Origin: Thereva unica
Lineage: Eukaryota; Arthropoda; Insecta; Diptera; Therevidae
Length of the DNA stretch: 64,000 nt
Direction of reading: 5' to 3'
Assembly (NCBI GenBank): GCA_949987705.1
Contig: OX465282.1
Span: forward strand, 124,144,310 to 124,208,309
In this document: one piece after another, positions 18,966-30,215 of the stretch
Layout: every line of letters starts with the position of its first letter
Numbering within the stretch: position 1 is the stretch's first letter
Notes under the pieces: generated by a model
Database searches by the model: none
What the model was told of the DNA's origin: nothing
The model's input: the letters and a program-made list of their open reading frames with translations, nothing else
Translations under genes and position numbers: made by a program

Positions 18966-21830
18966 TGTTCTGATGTCACGATTCGTTTCCATTCTTGACG
19001 ATTTCTTCGGTGCCGATCGCTGAATTTCCAGCCTGCCCGACGGTCTCGAAGTTATCATCCATTCGGCAAACATGTCCAAACCACCGTCGTCGACATTTTT
19101 GTATTTCTTCTTCGATCAGTTTCTGTTGATGGCATCTTTGTCTAATTATCTCATTTCGAAGACGAATTAGGAGTGAGACACCTAGAATCTGCCTTAAGGA
19201 ACACATTTCGAAAACCTCGAGCTTCTTGACGTAGTGTCCACGTTTCCAATCCATACAGAAGAATTGGAAGGATAAACGTTCGGTAATGGATACTTTAGTT
19301 TTGATGGAAATATTTGTTGGTTTTGCCGATGCGGTTGTGAACGTCGTACGTCAACGCCACTTTAGTTTCTTCCCAATCCCAAATATTTGAACCCCGGAAC
19401 CTGTTCGATTTGGGTACCATCGAGGTTTTTAACCCGTAAGGCTAGGCGATGCGGGATGTGTCGTATAAGATGTTGCTTCGGCGTCCGTGTCGGTGAAGAC
19501 GGTGCTCTCTTCGGCGAACATAAAGTCGGTTACGAAGCTGTTGTCGTCGTATCGAACTCCGAGTCATCCATCGAATGCTTCACGTAAAGTCGCGTCAATC
19601 ACAAAGTTGAAGAGAAGTGGCGAAGCGTCTCCTTGTCGAACACTTGTTTGAATCGGGAGTTCCTCGAATAGGTCGCTTCGCATACGAACGCTGCTGGTTG
19701 AGATATCGTACGACGCTTGGAGAAGTTGGATGATTCTCAATGGCACGTGTTCGATTTGCAAGACTCTCCACAAGCTGTTCCAATTGATGCAATCGAAATC
19801 GGATTTGAAATCGATGAAAACGACGACAGTTCGTATGCCGCAACGAATTCTTTCTTCCATTAGCTGACGGAGTGCAAATATTTGATCAATACATCCTCGA
19901 TATGGTCTAAATCCAGCTTGTTCTTTCCGGCTTGTTTGCTCTCGATGTTTCTGTAACCTCGGTTGTATGATTTTCATAAATACTTTTCCGACGATCGAAA
20001 GCAGGCTAATACCGCGATAATTCTTGCATTCCCGATAGTCGCCTTTTCCAAATGCCATATTCAAATGTTATATGTGTGTCGTTGTGATAAGACATCACCT
20101 TGGGCTTGGATCATCTCGGCGGTTACTTGTTCTATTCCCGGCGATGTTATGCCGTCATCGCCTTGATAACACTATGAAACACGAATTTTCTCACATGGAA
20201 AAAATTTCATATTCATTGAGATCTGAACTTTTGGAACACGACTGTTTTAGTAGTTTGTAATTATCAACTCTTTTTCAAAAGTTATTAACTTTTTTTTACT
20301 CAATATGGGTTTTTTTAATATGGTCGGATCAGAAATTTTACGTAAAACTGTTTGAAAAATGTTCGAAACAAAAACTTTTTATATTTATAGTATATATAGT
20401 ACTTTTGTATACATTTTCTGTTGTATTAAAATAAAATATTTGCCAAAAACAAAATTATTTGTTTTCATTTGCTTGCATTTAACATAACATTCAAAAGTTA
20501 ATAACTTTTGAAAAAGAGTTGATAATTAAAAACTACCAAAACAGTCGTGTTCCAAAAATTCAGATCTCAATGAATATCAAATTTTTTTCCATGTGAGAAA
20601 AAATAGTTTGTCATTTGTTCTACAGTGTAATTGTCGGTTCGGTAGCGAGAAGCTAATTCGTCGGCTGTTTGATAATCGGAGTTCTGGTGCTGGACCTTGT
20701 GGAGGGCCGTGGTTGTACAGCTTGCGGAAGAATTCTCTCCACCGCTGCAGGCGCCCTTCGGGAGAAGTCACGAAAGTTCCATCCGATTTTTTGGATTTTG
20801 TAGTTTTGTTGATGTTGTTTTACCGCTTAACCCCCGGATTGTTTAGTACAGCGTCCGGTACTCGTGCCGCTTCTTCCATGTAGGCCGCAACGTTATTCTA
20901 GTAAGCTTCTCGTTCCGCTTTCATTTTCTTTTGAGCTTTTCTGTCCAATCGTCGGTATTGCTCAAATTCGAAGTGCTTCATGCGTCCATTTACGGATAGG
21001 TGGACACAACTCCATTGCACACTCCACAATAGACTCGCTCTTTGTAATCGCATCTGTAATTTCGCTCGAACAAGATAATTGTCCGATCCACAATCGGACC
21101 CACGCATTGCACGCACGTCTTTGATCGTCGATCGGAATCTTGCGTTCATCAAAATATAGTCTAACATCGTCGAGTCTTTGCCGGATGGATTTCGCGAGCT
21201 GAGTTGGTGTTTGAGTGGATGGCGGAAAATTCTTTGCCAACGATAAAGTTGTTTGATGCTGCGAATGGCCGGAGGCGTAAGCCGTTGTCGTTAATTATTC
21301 CCTGTCCGAATTTGCCCATCGTTCCTTCCCATCCGGTTCGATCTGCTCCTGAATGTGCAATGAAACAAGTCCCCCGGGAGTATTATTAATTCGGTTCGAG
21401 GTATCACGTCTTGTTCGCATCCGTGGTGGTCTCGGTTGGTGCATAAACGGCTATGATATGGGTCTTGATCGTTCCACCGATGGTTAAAACCGCGGAACGC
21501 TCGGATATCGGTTGGAATATGATAACGCTGGTGGAAGCCCGTCGATCGACCATAAACCCGACGCCGGTCTCACGTCTCTCAACACCGGAATAGTAAAACG
21601 TCATCGTTTCGTCGATTGCTGGCGTTTCGTCTTCCAGCAATCGATTCATCGATGTCCCGGATTCGGTAAGCCGTAGTTCCGATAGCGGAGCAACTGATAT
21701 TTTGCATTTCAAAAATTCCATTGCTATGATTTCCTTTTGGCCGACGTGATTTCCTGTTCGTGCGGCGAACTGAATTTCCATTTTCGTTGTGTCTAATTTG
21801 GGTGTTTGGCCAGTAACTCACTTCTCAACA
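18966..21830 (-). pseudogene. RTE-like non-LTR retrotransposon, decayed
   Basis: On the minus strand from 21830 there is an apurinic endonuclease domain (LSELRLTESGTSMNR, TFYYSGVERRETGVGF and IAVYAPTE), then a continuation with ILMNARFRSTIKDVRAMRGS near 21140. After a nested palindrome comes the RT (ECKNYRGISLLSIVGKVF, AGFRPYRGCIDQIFALRQL, VFIDFKSDFDCI, TSVRQGDASPLLFN). The end is the usual QKLIEEEIQKCRRRWFGHV block near 19130. Frames are shifted between blocks, so no full protein is made. Elements of this kind are often annotated as craniofacial-development-protein-2-like in insects. Confidence 0.8.
20186..20601. mobile_element. 416-bp snapback element nested in the RTE relic
   Basis: Arms of at least 110 bp run inward from TTTTCTCACATGG and CCATGTGAGAAAA with few mismatches (shared GGAACACGACTGTTTT and ATTATCAACTCTTTTTC). 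The centre is an AT-rich spacer with no ORF. No clear target duplication. Confidence 0.75.
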
Positions 21831-22079
21831 GCATCACTGGCCAACAGTGCTGGCGCACCGGCTGCCCCGGATGCAGTAGCATTATTTCGTAAATAGTTAG
21901 TTCGTGTATCTATGCGGTTCCTTGCCTAGTTTCTTCGGGTTTTCCTATTCTGGTCAATTCGGCAGGTCGACAACCCTCCTCCTTTCACACCCTGGACTTG
22001 GGACCAGACGAGGGTGGAATTAGATTATTGCTTAATAATTATTATTGAAATCGTTTTAATTTCGAAATTTCGAGTTTCT

Positions 22080-22870
22080 GGATTTAAGTGTTTCTTTAAT
22101 ATATTGAGCTTGCGTCCAATTATAATGACGTCATCTACGGAGACTAGTACTGGCTCTATTTACTTGGACCATACCTTTTTAATATTGCTTTAATGAGAAA
22201 AGTATAGCTTCCAAAGACTTTATAGTAACCTGTGTTCAACTCTGGTGATTGCTCTATATTTTTTGCAGTTCATCGTTTCACCCATTTTGTGGTATGAGAT
22301 AATAATTGTGCCTAGAAGGCATTCTTCTTACATCTTTCTACTTCACCATAGTTTGCAAATAAGACTATATAAGGCTTAGCTTCTCCTCATCATTTTCTGT
22401 GGGTATACCATCTACTTGTACACCTGGAGCCTTATGACTTTGGAGTTTTTTATGACAATTTGGAACTTCTTCTATTTTAGGCTTTGGCACTTTTAAACTG
22501 CACCTGAACTTCGATCTATGTGTTCTTGTATTAGAGTCTTTATTTGCTTACAGAAATTTCGAAAGTGCTTTTCCCACACCAGGAGTATGTCACCGTTAAT
22601 ATAGGCTATAATACCATTCTCCAGTCTTACGAAGGTGTAGGTTGGTTTGTACCCTTTCTTTATCAGATCTACTTCTTTTAGAGACCCATAGTGTCTTTAT
22701 TATTGCAAATTGTTTTAATTGAACCGATTCTACTTCTGTAGCGGTTTCCTTACTAACTTTTTCGTATACTTTCTTGATTTTCTCTTGTCCTTCTAGCTAA
22801 GTACACTTGACAGATTAAACTATGTTCATAAAATGTCCCAAAAACTTTGGATATAATTTTCCAACCTGCT
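22080..22870 (-). pseudogene. second decayed non-LTR RT on the minus strand
   Basis: Minus-strand pieces include GETMNCKKYRAIT (about 22280) and VLVSVDDVIIIGRKL (about 22150), an RT palm with its DD pair, and an upstream TYTFVRLENGIIAYINGDIL. Stops interrupt each block. The order fits one element whose 3' part is missing. Confidence 0.5.
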
Positions 22871-22879
22871 AATGAAATT

Positions 22880-24440
22880 TAGTTATTTTTCGCATGAAAA
22901 AGCTCACTTTAAGCTCAGCTGGCAACGTATATGCAACTTATAGTTCAACTTCAAGTCCTCTAACAAATTTTGCAGAACCTGTGAAGCCATTACACATTCA
23001 GTATGCGCCGAGACAATTTTGCATGTACTTATTTATTAGTGCCACGTGTGTGACAAAAACACTTACACTAAATTGAGACTTTGTGAAAAATTTCCACTTA
23101 GCACACGAAATTACCATAAATCAATAATCGTAAATAATGTTGTTACGAAATTACCTTAAAATTTAAGCACAGGTGAGCCTGCATGTTGTACCTGCAGTAA
23201 CCGCCATCACAAAGATTCCGCACCCGAAAATTTTATCAAGACCTCACAGACGCTCTGCAGTCTATCCCCAATGTCACAAGTTCAGCTCAGCAGATCCTTA
23301 TCTAGGTCAACTATAAAATACCTGGGGCTCTTGACTTAATAACGACTTAGAGATTCGTGTATCCACCAGATCCTCTATCTTTGCTCCTGCTCTGCCGGTG
23401 CTTCTGGGTACAGTGTGTACACACATGAGCCGAGAACTCGTTATCGAGCATTGTCATAGGAACAGGATACCGGGAATGCCCCTGGAGCATGGAAGCAACT
23501 GCAGAAATTGTTAAGCACCTGAAAGTTATTCGTGCGACTAATTTAAGGCGAAACTACGAGGTGGAATGGCGGTCGGGGTTATTAATCCACGGCCTCGGAA
23601 CGGCTGCCGCCATTTAGCTAATCGTAATAAAGTTAAACAGCTTAATTATTGTATAGAAGGGGATTTTCAGATCTCTGCAGGAACTGACGACTCCATGGCA
23701 TCTAACAATTACACAAAAGGGGTGTGAAAACTTTCCGAATAGTGATGACGACGGCGGTGGAAAGTTTTGAGTGATTTCCTCCTGGAGCAAAAGGTTTCCC
23801 ACCTCCGGAGGCAGATGACACAAAAGAGTTTTAATGGAAGGATTTCGGCTGTAATTAAGGCCTTTCACGTGGCAGGATATCACAGATACGTGGCTGTGTA
23901 GGTATGCATGTGTGTGTTTGTTAAACTCACTAAACTTTGATTCAAGTAATCAGCTTAATTCCAAATGGTAGAAATGGATTGTGCTGACTCGGGCGAATCT
24001 CTTGGACTGGAATACATCAGCAGTTGGATAAATCTGGTCAAAGATTCGATTAATTTAGTACATGAAGGAACCTACAGGAGCTACTCTTCTCCGACTTCGG
24101 ATAAGTCGTTACGGAAATGAACGGGGAAAGCTTTTACTGAAATCAGTTATTTCAGGCTAGATGTATTAGTAATTAAGCCTTTTAGCCTAGCCAAACTACT
24201 TTATGTTAACTTTACAAAAAGGCCCGATAGTGATATGGATTCAATTTAATAGAGATCGAAATTGGATATTCAAATTCATTCATTCGAAATTCGTACATCA
24301 GTTATTATAACAGGTATATCTCCTTTTCCTGACATTTATTGTCAGACACAGATAAACCCGAGTAAAAATAAAAAATAGCTTTACAACTGGCGAACACCGG
24401 CCGCTTGAGGCATATGATGGCCGTAGACGACCAAAGTTGA
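22880..24440. other. intron, nothing firmly recognised
   Basis: No coding segment with family resemblance. The 19-bp GGCGAACACCGGCCGCTTG at about 24389 recurs at 60618. Confidence 0.4.
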
Positions 24441-24559
24441 CCAAAAGTTTTAAATGGCCAAGTACTGAGCTGGGCGCCTAAAACCACCAATCCAATCCTC
24501 AAGGGGGAAACCTTCCCAGCATAGAAAGGTTCTCAAAAAGGGCAGGAGAAAAACTCCCT

Positions 24560-26230
24560 TCAGGAAATGAGTACTGCTTCCGATATGAAGCTTGTCCAGA
24601 AAAAGTTTCATCACGCCAAGGCTGCCTCTGCAATACTTTAAAAAGGTTTATCTCGGGCAATTTAGATGTGGCCCTAATCCAAGAGCCATGGGTGTACCGA
24701 GGAAGAATATGAGGCCTCGGTGCTAATGCTGGCAGACTGATCTACTCTATCGAGCATGACTGCCCTAGAGCAGCACTGCTCATGGAGAAGAGGCTAACCT
24801 GCCTTCCTCTTTCGCAGTTCGTATCTAGAGATCTGGTAGCGTAGGAATGCCCAGGCTTGTCATAGCCTCGGCTTACCTCCCTAGAGAAGAGCCTGCCCCA
24901 CCGCCGTCAGATGTAAGGAGACTTGTGGAGTACTGCCCTAGGAGGAATATTCAGTCAGTGAGTGGTTGCGACGCCAAGAACAAGAGGCACGAACCTACCA
25001 TTTGTAATGTGACTAGGCAACTCTTGCTACCACATTCGTCAGTTCGAGAACACTGAACTGGCACGTGTCAAGTGAGCCATCAATGTCTGATCATAGACAT
25101 ATATAAGGTTTAACTTGAGAGCTTCTGCAATATCCTCGGAAGCATTTAGGATTCCACGGCAGACTGACTGGGAGGCTTATCGCACAGCCCTTAGGCTAGC
25201 AGTCGGCCATGTTGATAATAATCCCATTACTGAGGCCGATCTCGAGCTTGTCTCTACCAATCTGCAGGAAACGATCATCACAGCCTTCGAAAGTAGCTAC
25301 CCTGTGAAACCTCGAAGCACCAACCGAGAGGTTTCGTGATGGAGCAATGATCTCTGTAGGCAAAGGAGAAAAGTCAGGAAACTATTTAATAGGGCTAAGG
25401 TCTCGGGCACCTGGGACATCTAAAAGAAAGCAATTGAGGAGTGACTTTTCAAAAGGCCTTATTTCCATTTAGATTAAATTTTCAGAAACCGCAAATTTCT
25501 GTGGTACGTCCAAAAAATGCAAAATTATTATTTTTTTTTGCATCAATATAGTTTGTCCTAGTATAACTATATTTTTACAGTGGTAGATGTAAAATATTGT
25601 AAGTGCGACTTCATTAAAAACAAAAAATAGTTTGGAAATATGCCCTTTTGTTTGAAACGTTTGGAAATAAGACCTTTTGTATGGAACCCCATAGGAAATA
25701 TCGAATATTATATTTATTTTTTAAAAAGTCTTTTGCTTGAAATCTTTTAAAATACTACAAATTTACGCAGGAAATGTGACGTTTTGTTCAATTAAATACA
25801 CCGTTTATTTCATACATGGAAATATGCCTGTTTTAAAAAAAATCTATATTGGTATCCATTTTTTTATAGGAACGAAGGACTTTTCTTTCGTCCTATTAAC
25901 ATGAATAGGTGATAATTTAGCCTTGCTACTGGATTCCATCGAAATTTGCTCTAAAGTAAAAAATGGAAATAAGGCCTTTTGAAAAGTCACTCCTCAATTA
26001 TAACTAATTATAACAACTATTTGAGAAGATCCAAACGAAGGTCATGGAAAGCCTTCTGCGAAGAAATAGACAAGCTTCCAGTCTCCACGAGGTTACACAA
26101 AGTTCTGTCTAAGGATCACTCCAATGGCATTGTCTCTCTTAAGACTCCTGGAGGGCCCTTTACGGAGAACACCAGCGATACCATGGAGCTATTAGTGAGC
26201 ACTCGAGTTCTTAGGTAACTGACCCTGGAT
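24560..26230 (+). pseudogene. LOA/R1-like non-LTR retrotransposon, 5' part
   Basis: Begins with an ORF2-like opening (MKLVQKKFHHAKAAS) and an endonuclease block with DVALIQEPWVYRG in one frame, then SAISSEAFRIPRQTDWEAYR (25130) and, beyond a nested element, NYNNYLRRSKRRSWKAFCEE and SKDHSNGIVSLKTPGGPFTE (26100). That is the spacer leading into RT. Stops and shifts are present, and the RT domain is missing. Confidence 0.7.
25432..25999. mobile_element. 568-bp inverted-repeat element nested in the LOA-like relic
   Basis: About 36-bp inverted ends, GAGGAGTGACTTTTCAAAAG at the left and its complement at the right. AATT (or CAATT) is repeated at both borders. Removing it rejoins the retroelement frame as KKAIITNYNNYL. 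Inside, GGAAATAWGNCCTTTTG-like motifs recur, echoing the end sequence. No ORF. Confidence 0.7.
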
Positions 26231-26933
26231 TGGCCTTGGAACCTAACAGCTAACCTAGATTAAACAATAAAATGTAACTTTTCCTAAACCTGCACTTCTG
26301 TGAGCTGACCAACGACTTCCGACGTTAAAACCTGTCAACAAACACACACTAAAACCATTAAGCAGGAGCCACATGGCACACGTCTTCTGCTCTCCGTGTT
26401 CTGTGTCCCACTTCCTGCCAAAGTCGATTATCGGAACCCCAAAACATGGAGAGACAGAAAACAGAGAATTGTGGCTAAACTACAAATAAATATTGGAACA
26501 TAGAAAGACGGAGAGACGGAAACTGGATAGACGGAACTTGGAACACATGTGCTATGTGGCCCACGCTTTACAAACCCCAGCGAAAATGAGTAAGCAGGGG
26601 TTGATAGTGACCACACCCTTCAGAGCCTGCCAAGTCAAGATGGAAACTTCTCGTGGCAAGGACTGCATTGTTTTGACGATCTCTTGTGGACAGTTAACAC
26701 ACCCTGTTGTATAAAGTCATCCTGATAAGCATGCTTCGTTCGAATGGTCCTTCTCTTTCCTAACATACTCATGTGACTTTTATATACTTTTTTGTATTCG
26801 TCGTGGCGGAATCGACTCTTGGGGCACCCACCAGTTTAATGAAAAGAGGACTTGGTTGAAATACAAAGAACGGTTGAGGTCTGCTTCTGAATTGACCAAC
26901 TCTAAGTGGTCCATTCCTGTGTCATCTCTTAAT
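26231..26933. other. no gene seen
   Basis: No recognisable element or exon. Confidence 0.35.
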
Positions 26934-27255
26934 GCCACTAATACCCCGGCTTCACCGGCCTCAGGTCAATAATGTTCAGTTTAATCCACATAAGTGGCTT
27001 CACCGGCCAAATTACACTTCATGTTTAGTTCGTGCTTGAAATTGTTGTTGCTTTTTCGGCAGAACTCAGAAAGTAAAAGCATTCCACTATTCCAGTTGAT
27101 TACATTCTTTTGTGCGAGCTCTTACGTTTCACTTCAGTTGGACGAACTGAGGTTTGTTTCATCCTCAGTTGGATATGTGGAAATTGTGTGCGAACTAAGA
27201 TCATTTTAAAATTCAATTTACAAATTTGCTCGAACTTGCGCAGCTCGGCCGGTGC
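26934..27255 (+). repeat. dispersed ATACCCCGG repeat, copy 1
   Basis: Shares a block-by-block match with 61597-61905 (ATAAGTGGCTTCACCGGC, then TGAAATTGTTG, TTCCAGTTGAT and AATTTGCTC in the same order). The ends carry GGC/CCGG-rich inverted sequence. No ORF. Confidence 0.7.
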
Positions 27256-27740
27256 CCCAGCTCCACCATAAGGAATTTTTGAAGGATTGCTGTAAAAAGG
27301 ATGTTAGGACACTTGCGGGCTTGATTACTGCTCCGGCTTGGCTTTTATGTGAAAATCTAAGTTTAGGGGTCGGCCTTTATATTGCCACTCCGTTATGTCG
27401 TTTACGTCTTGGTGCAGTGTTTTAACAGCTTAGCCCCAACCACGGAGGAAGACTCTGCCCGTCATGTTCTCTGTGACTGGCCCGCGATAGTGAGAACGTG
27501 GTCTTTTTGTTCAAACGAGCCCCACGTCAAACATTCAAATCTAACTGACAAGCCACCGTTGAGCCTATTCTAGGGGTCTTGCCTAGAAATATGAGGTATA
27601 GGGTGTAGTGCAATAGTTCAAGTAAAATGACCGCGGTATTTTGGATCCAATACCTCACCAAAGAACAAGAAGAATACAATTCGAACTTTCAGTTTTAAAA
27701 CGAGCGGTTAGTAATGTGGCAGCTATCAGTGATTTGTGAC
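27256..27740 (+). other. mostly unrecognised; short retroelement tail near 27425-27515
   Basis: LAPTTEEDSARHVLCDWP followed by AIVRTW resembles the zinc-knuckle tail of LOA/R1-type RT proteins. Nothing else is recognised. Confidence 0.35.
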
Positions 27741-28015
27741 TTAGGCCTTCTACACACGATTCGACTGATTTGCAATCCCAGTTGCAACTGGTTGCACAAT
27801 AATCATGCTCATAATTAGTTTTTTAACCAAAATGAAAACTTTGTCCACTCACAAGCGCAACTGATTTTTGATCAATCTGTATTCTCTGTCCACCAATTTA
27901 TAATCAGGAAGATTTTGTTTAATACACTTTGACAGGTACAAGTGCAACCACACAACTGAAATCGCGGCAAGAACAGTCGCACGCAACTAGTTGCAAACTA
28001 TAAATTTTCAACTTC

Positions 28016-28090
28016 AAATTGGCACTAAACAAATTCAAATTGGGACTAAACAAATTCAAATTGGGACTAAACAATTTCAAATTGAGACTT
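28016..28090 (+). repeat. left array of GGGACTAAACAATTTCAAATT units
   Basis: About four degenerate copies in one orientation. The same unit appears inverted, about six times, at 29985-30112. Confidence 0.75.
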
Positions 28091-28109
28091 ATGGGTTTAG
28101 TTCATCATG

Positions 28110-28440
28110 AAATTAGGAAGAGTGCTTTTAAGAAGCCAGAGGTCAAGAACTGTGTTAGCAATTGCCTAAGAAATGCTCAAAATATGTAACAGATAAATGT
28201 TGTATTAGTTATTGATAAAGCGCCTTGTCATGCCTTTTCATGTCTATCGAAGAAGTGTTTCAGGAAATTGAATTTGTTGGTCATAGATTACTTAGACTTG
28301 GACCCTATAGTCCACTGTTTAATGCTATCGAGCACGCTTGGTCAAGCTAACGTTAAAAGAGAATTAGCAATACAAATGCCACAAACTCTAACCGGTTAAG
28401 ACAGGGCTAATATGACTCAAGCCGAATATCGTTTACAATG
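28110..28440 (+). pseudogene. IS630/mariner-type transposase scrap
   Basis: VLVIDKAPCHAF is followed, after a frameshift, by DPYSPLFNAIEHAWSS, the second D and the PYSPxxNxIE block of IS630-superfamily DDE transposases. Only the last third of the catalytic domain is present. Confidence 0.6.
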
Positions 28441-28719
28441 GTTACAAACCATCTTAATCCTTACTAATATTATAAATGCGAAAGTAACTCTGTCTGTCTG
28501 TATGTTACGCTTTCACGCCTAAACCACTGGACCGATTTTGATGAAATTGGCTACAGACATACATAGTTTAGACCTTGGAGACGGACATAGGCTACTTTTT
28601 TGGAGAAAAAAGGGTTGAAGGGGGTGAAATGGGGTTCAATAAGTTGTAAGGGGATTTTTTTTCTTCACTTTTTTTTCTTTTGTATAAAAAGTAACCGACT
28701 GACAGACAAGGCACATCCT

Positions 28720-29245
28720 AAACCGCTAGAGCTAAAGGGCTGAAATTTTGACAGTGCATTCCTAGCGATTTTTCGAAATTCATCCCCTAAGGGGGTGAAA
28801 TGGGGTCAACCCAAAACCGCTGGAACTATAGGGCTTTAATTTTGACCGTGCATACCTATAATGACGTGGACATCCACTTAGGAGCGATTTTTTGAAATTT
28901 ATCCCCTAAGGGGGTTAAATGGGGTTAACCCAAACCGCTGGAGCTAAACGGCTGAAATTTTGACAGTGCATCTCTATAATGTCGTGGACATTCACTAAGA
29001 ACCGATTTTTCGGAATTCATCCCCCAACGGGGTGAAATGGGGTTACCAAACTACTGGAGCTATAGGGCTGAAATTTCGACAGTGCATCCCTATAATGACG
29101 TGGACATCCACTAAGAGGCGATTACTCGAAATTCATCCCCTAAGGGGGTGAAATGGGGTTAACCCAAACCGCTGAAGCTGAAGGGCTGAAATGTTGACAG
29201 TGCATCCCTATAATCACGTAGAAATGAATGACTCGAAATTCACTT
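28720..29245 (+). repeat. tandem repeat, about 4.7 units of 116-118 bp
   Basis: Units start near 28720, 28814, 28932, 29048 and 29166; the first lacks about 24 bp and the last is partial. Each has AAACCGCTGGAGCTA, GACAGTGCATCCCTATAATG, GACATCCACTAAG and CCCCTAAGGGGGTGAAATGG. The lead-in at 28457-28550 (TACTAATATTATAAATGCG, ACTCTGTCTGTCTG) resembles the head of repeats common in arthropods; this resemblance is from memory. Confidence 0.8.
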
Positions 29246-29984
29246 TATTTAATATTCATTTGTGATTGCTTCATAATTTCTTGCACCCACGTAAATAGGC
29301 GAACAAACTTAACGAACGTTCGTCAAACCCTAAAATATCACTTCTCTTGATGACATATACATGCCAATCTCTGCTTCAAAACTTGCAGATTTCGCACCCT
29401 TAGAATTATAGAGACTCAACAAGGAAACGCAAAATTTTGGCACATTACTGATTGCCTCACTCTAAACCCAAGAGGGCGCGGGGAAGGGCCGAACGATAAA
29501 GACCGAAATATGTGTTTGTCCTTTTCTACTCATAAATCGGTCTCTGTTTTAATTAAAGTCGATGCAGACGATCATTTTAGGTCGTTCTGTGGCGGAAAGT
29601 CAAGTATACGCAGCAATTTGTTTACCATATTTATTAAAAAAATGAACTATAATAAACCCTTTTTAGGGATAATAACAGCTGACTTTTTTGTTTGTTTTTT
29701 TTTTTTTGAAGGAAAACATTGCACATAATAAACAGTTTTTATTTAAAGGCGTTGCAAGGCACGCGGGTTTTATGCTAGTTAATGATATAAGAAATCCAAC
29801 AGATGTGAACTGCACAAAATATATCGCCCATCGTTCAAAGGTTCATAACCGATGCATTAAATATGATGGATGCTCGTTTTCAAATAATGTTTTTATATTG
29901 TTATCTGTGTTCATATTTATTCCAAACTTAATAAAAATAATTAATACTTTAATCTTTACTGATAGTAGTTCATTTATTACTTCA

Positions 29985-30112
29985 AATTGTTTGGTTCCAA
30001 TTTGAAATTGTTTGTTCCCAATCTGAAATTGTTTAGTCTCAATTTGAAATTGTTTAGTCCCAATTTGAAATTGTTTAGTCCTAATTTGAAATTGTTTAAT
30101 CCCAATTTGAAG
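29985..30112 (-). repeat. right array of the 21-bp unit, inverted
   Basis: About six degenerate copies of AATTTGAAATTGTTTAGTCCC, the complement of the left array. Confidence 0.75.
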
Positions 30113-30215
30113 TTGAAAAGGTATAGTTTCAAATCGGTCTCGTTTCTATCGACCCATGTGTAGATTCCAACTTGCGTACACAGGAAAGGTCACGACTCGT
30201 GTGCGGAGGGCCTTA

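Larger units (their letters stand above)
27744..30212. mobile_element. composite element with TTA duplication
   Basis: Ends GGCCTTCTACACACGATTCG and (in inverse) GGCCCTCCGCACACGAGTCG, flanked by TTA at 27741-27743 and 30213-30215, as in PIF/Harbinger insertions. Just inside each end lie arrays of a roughly 21-bp unit in opposite orientation. The middle holds a transposase scrap and a 118-bp tandem repeat. The 2.5-kb size suggests several insertions collected inside one non-autonomous element. Confidence 0.65.

Noticed and set aside
28004..30112. CRISPR-like array
   Set aside because: The 21-bp units are directly adjacent, degenerate and mirrored, without unique spacers, in a eukaryotic transposon.
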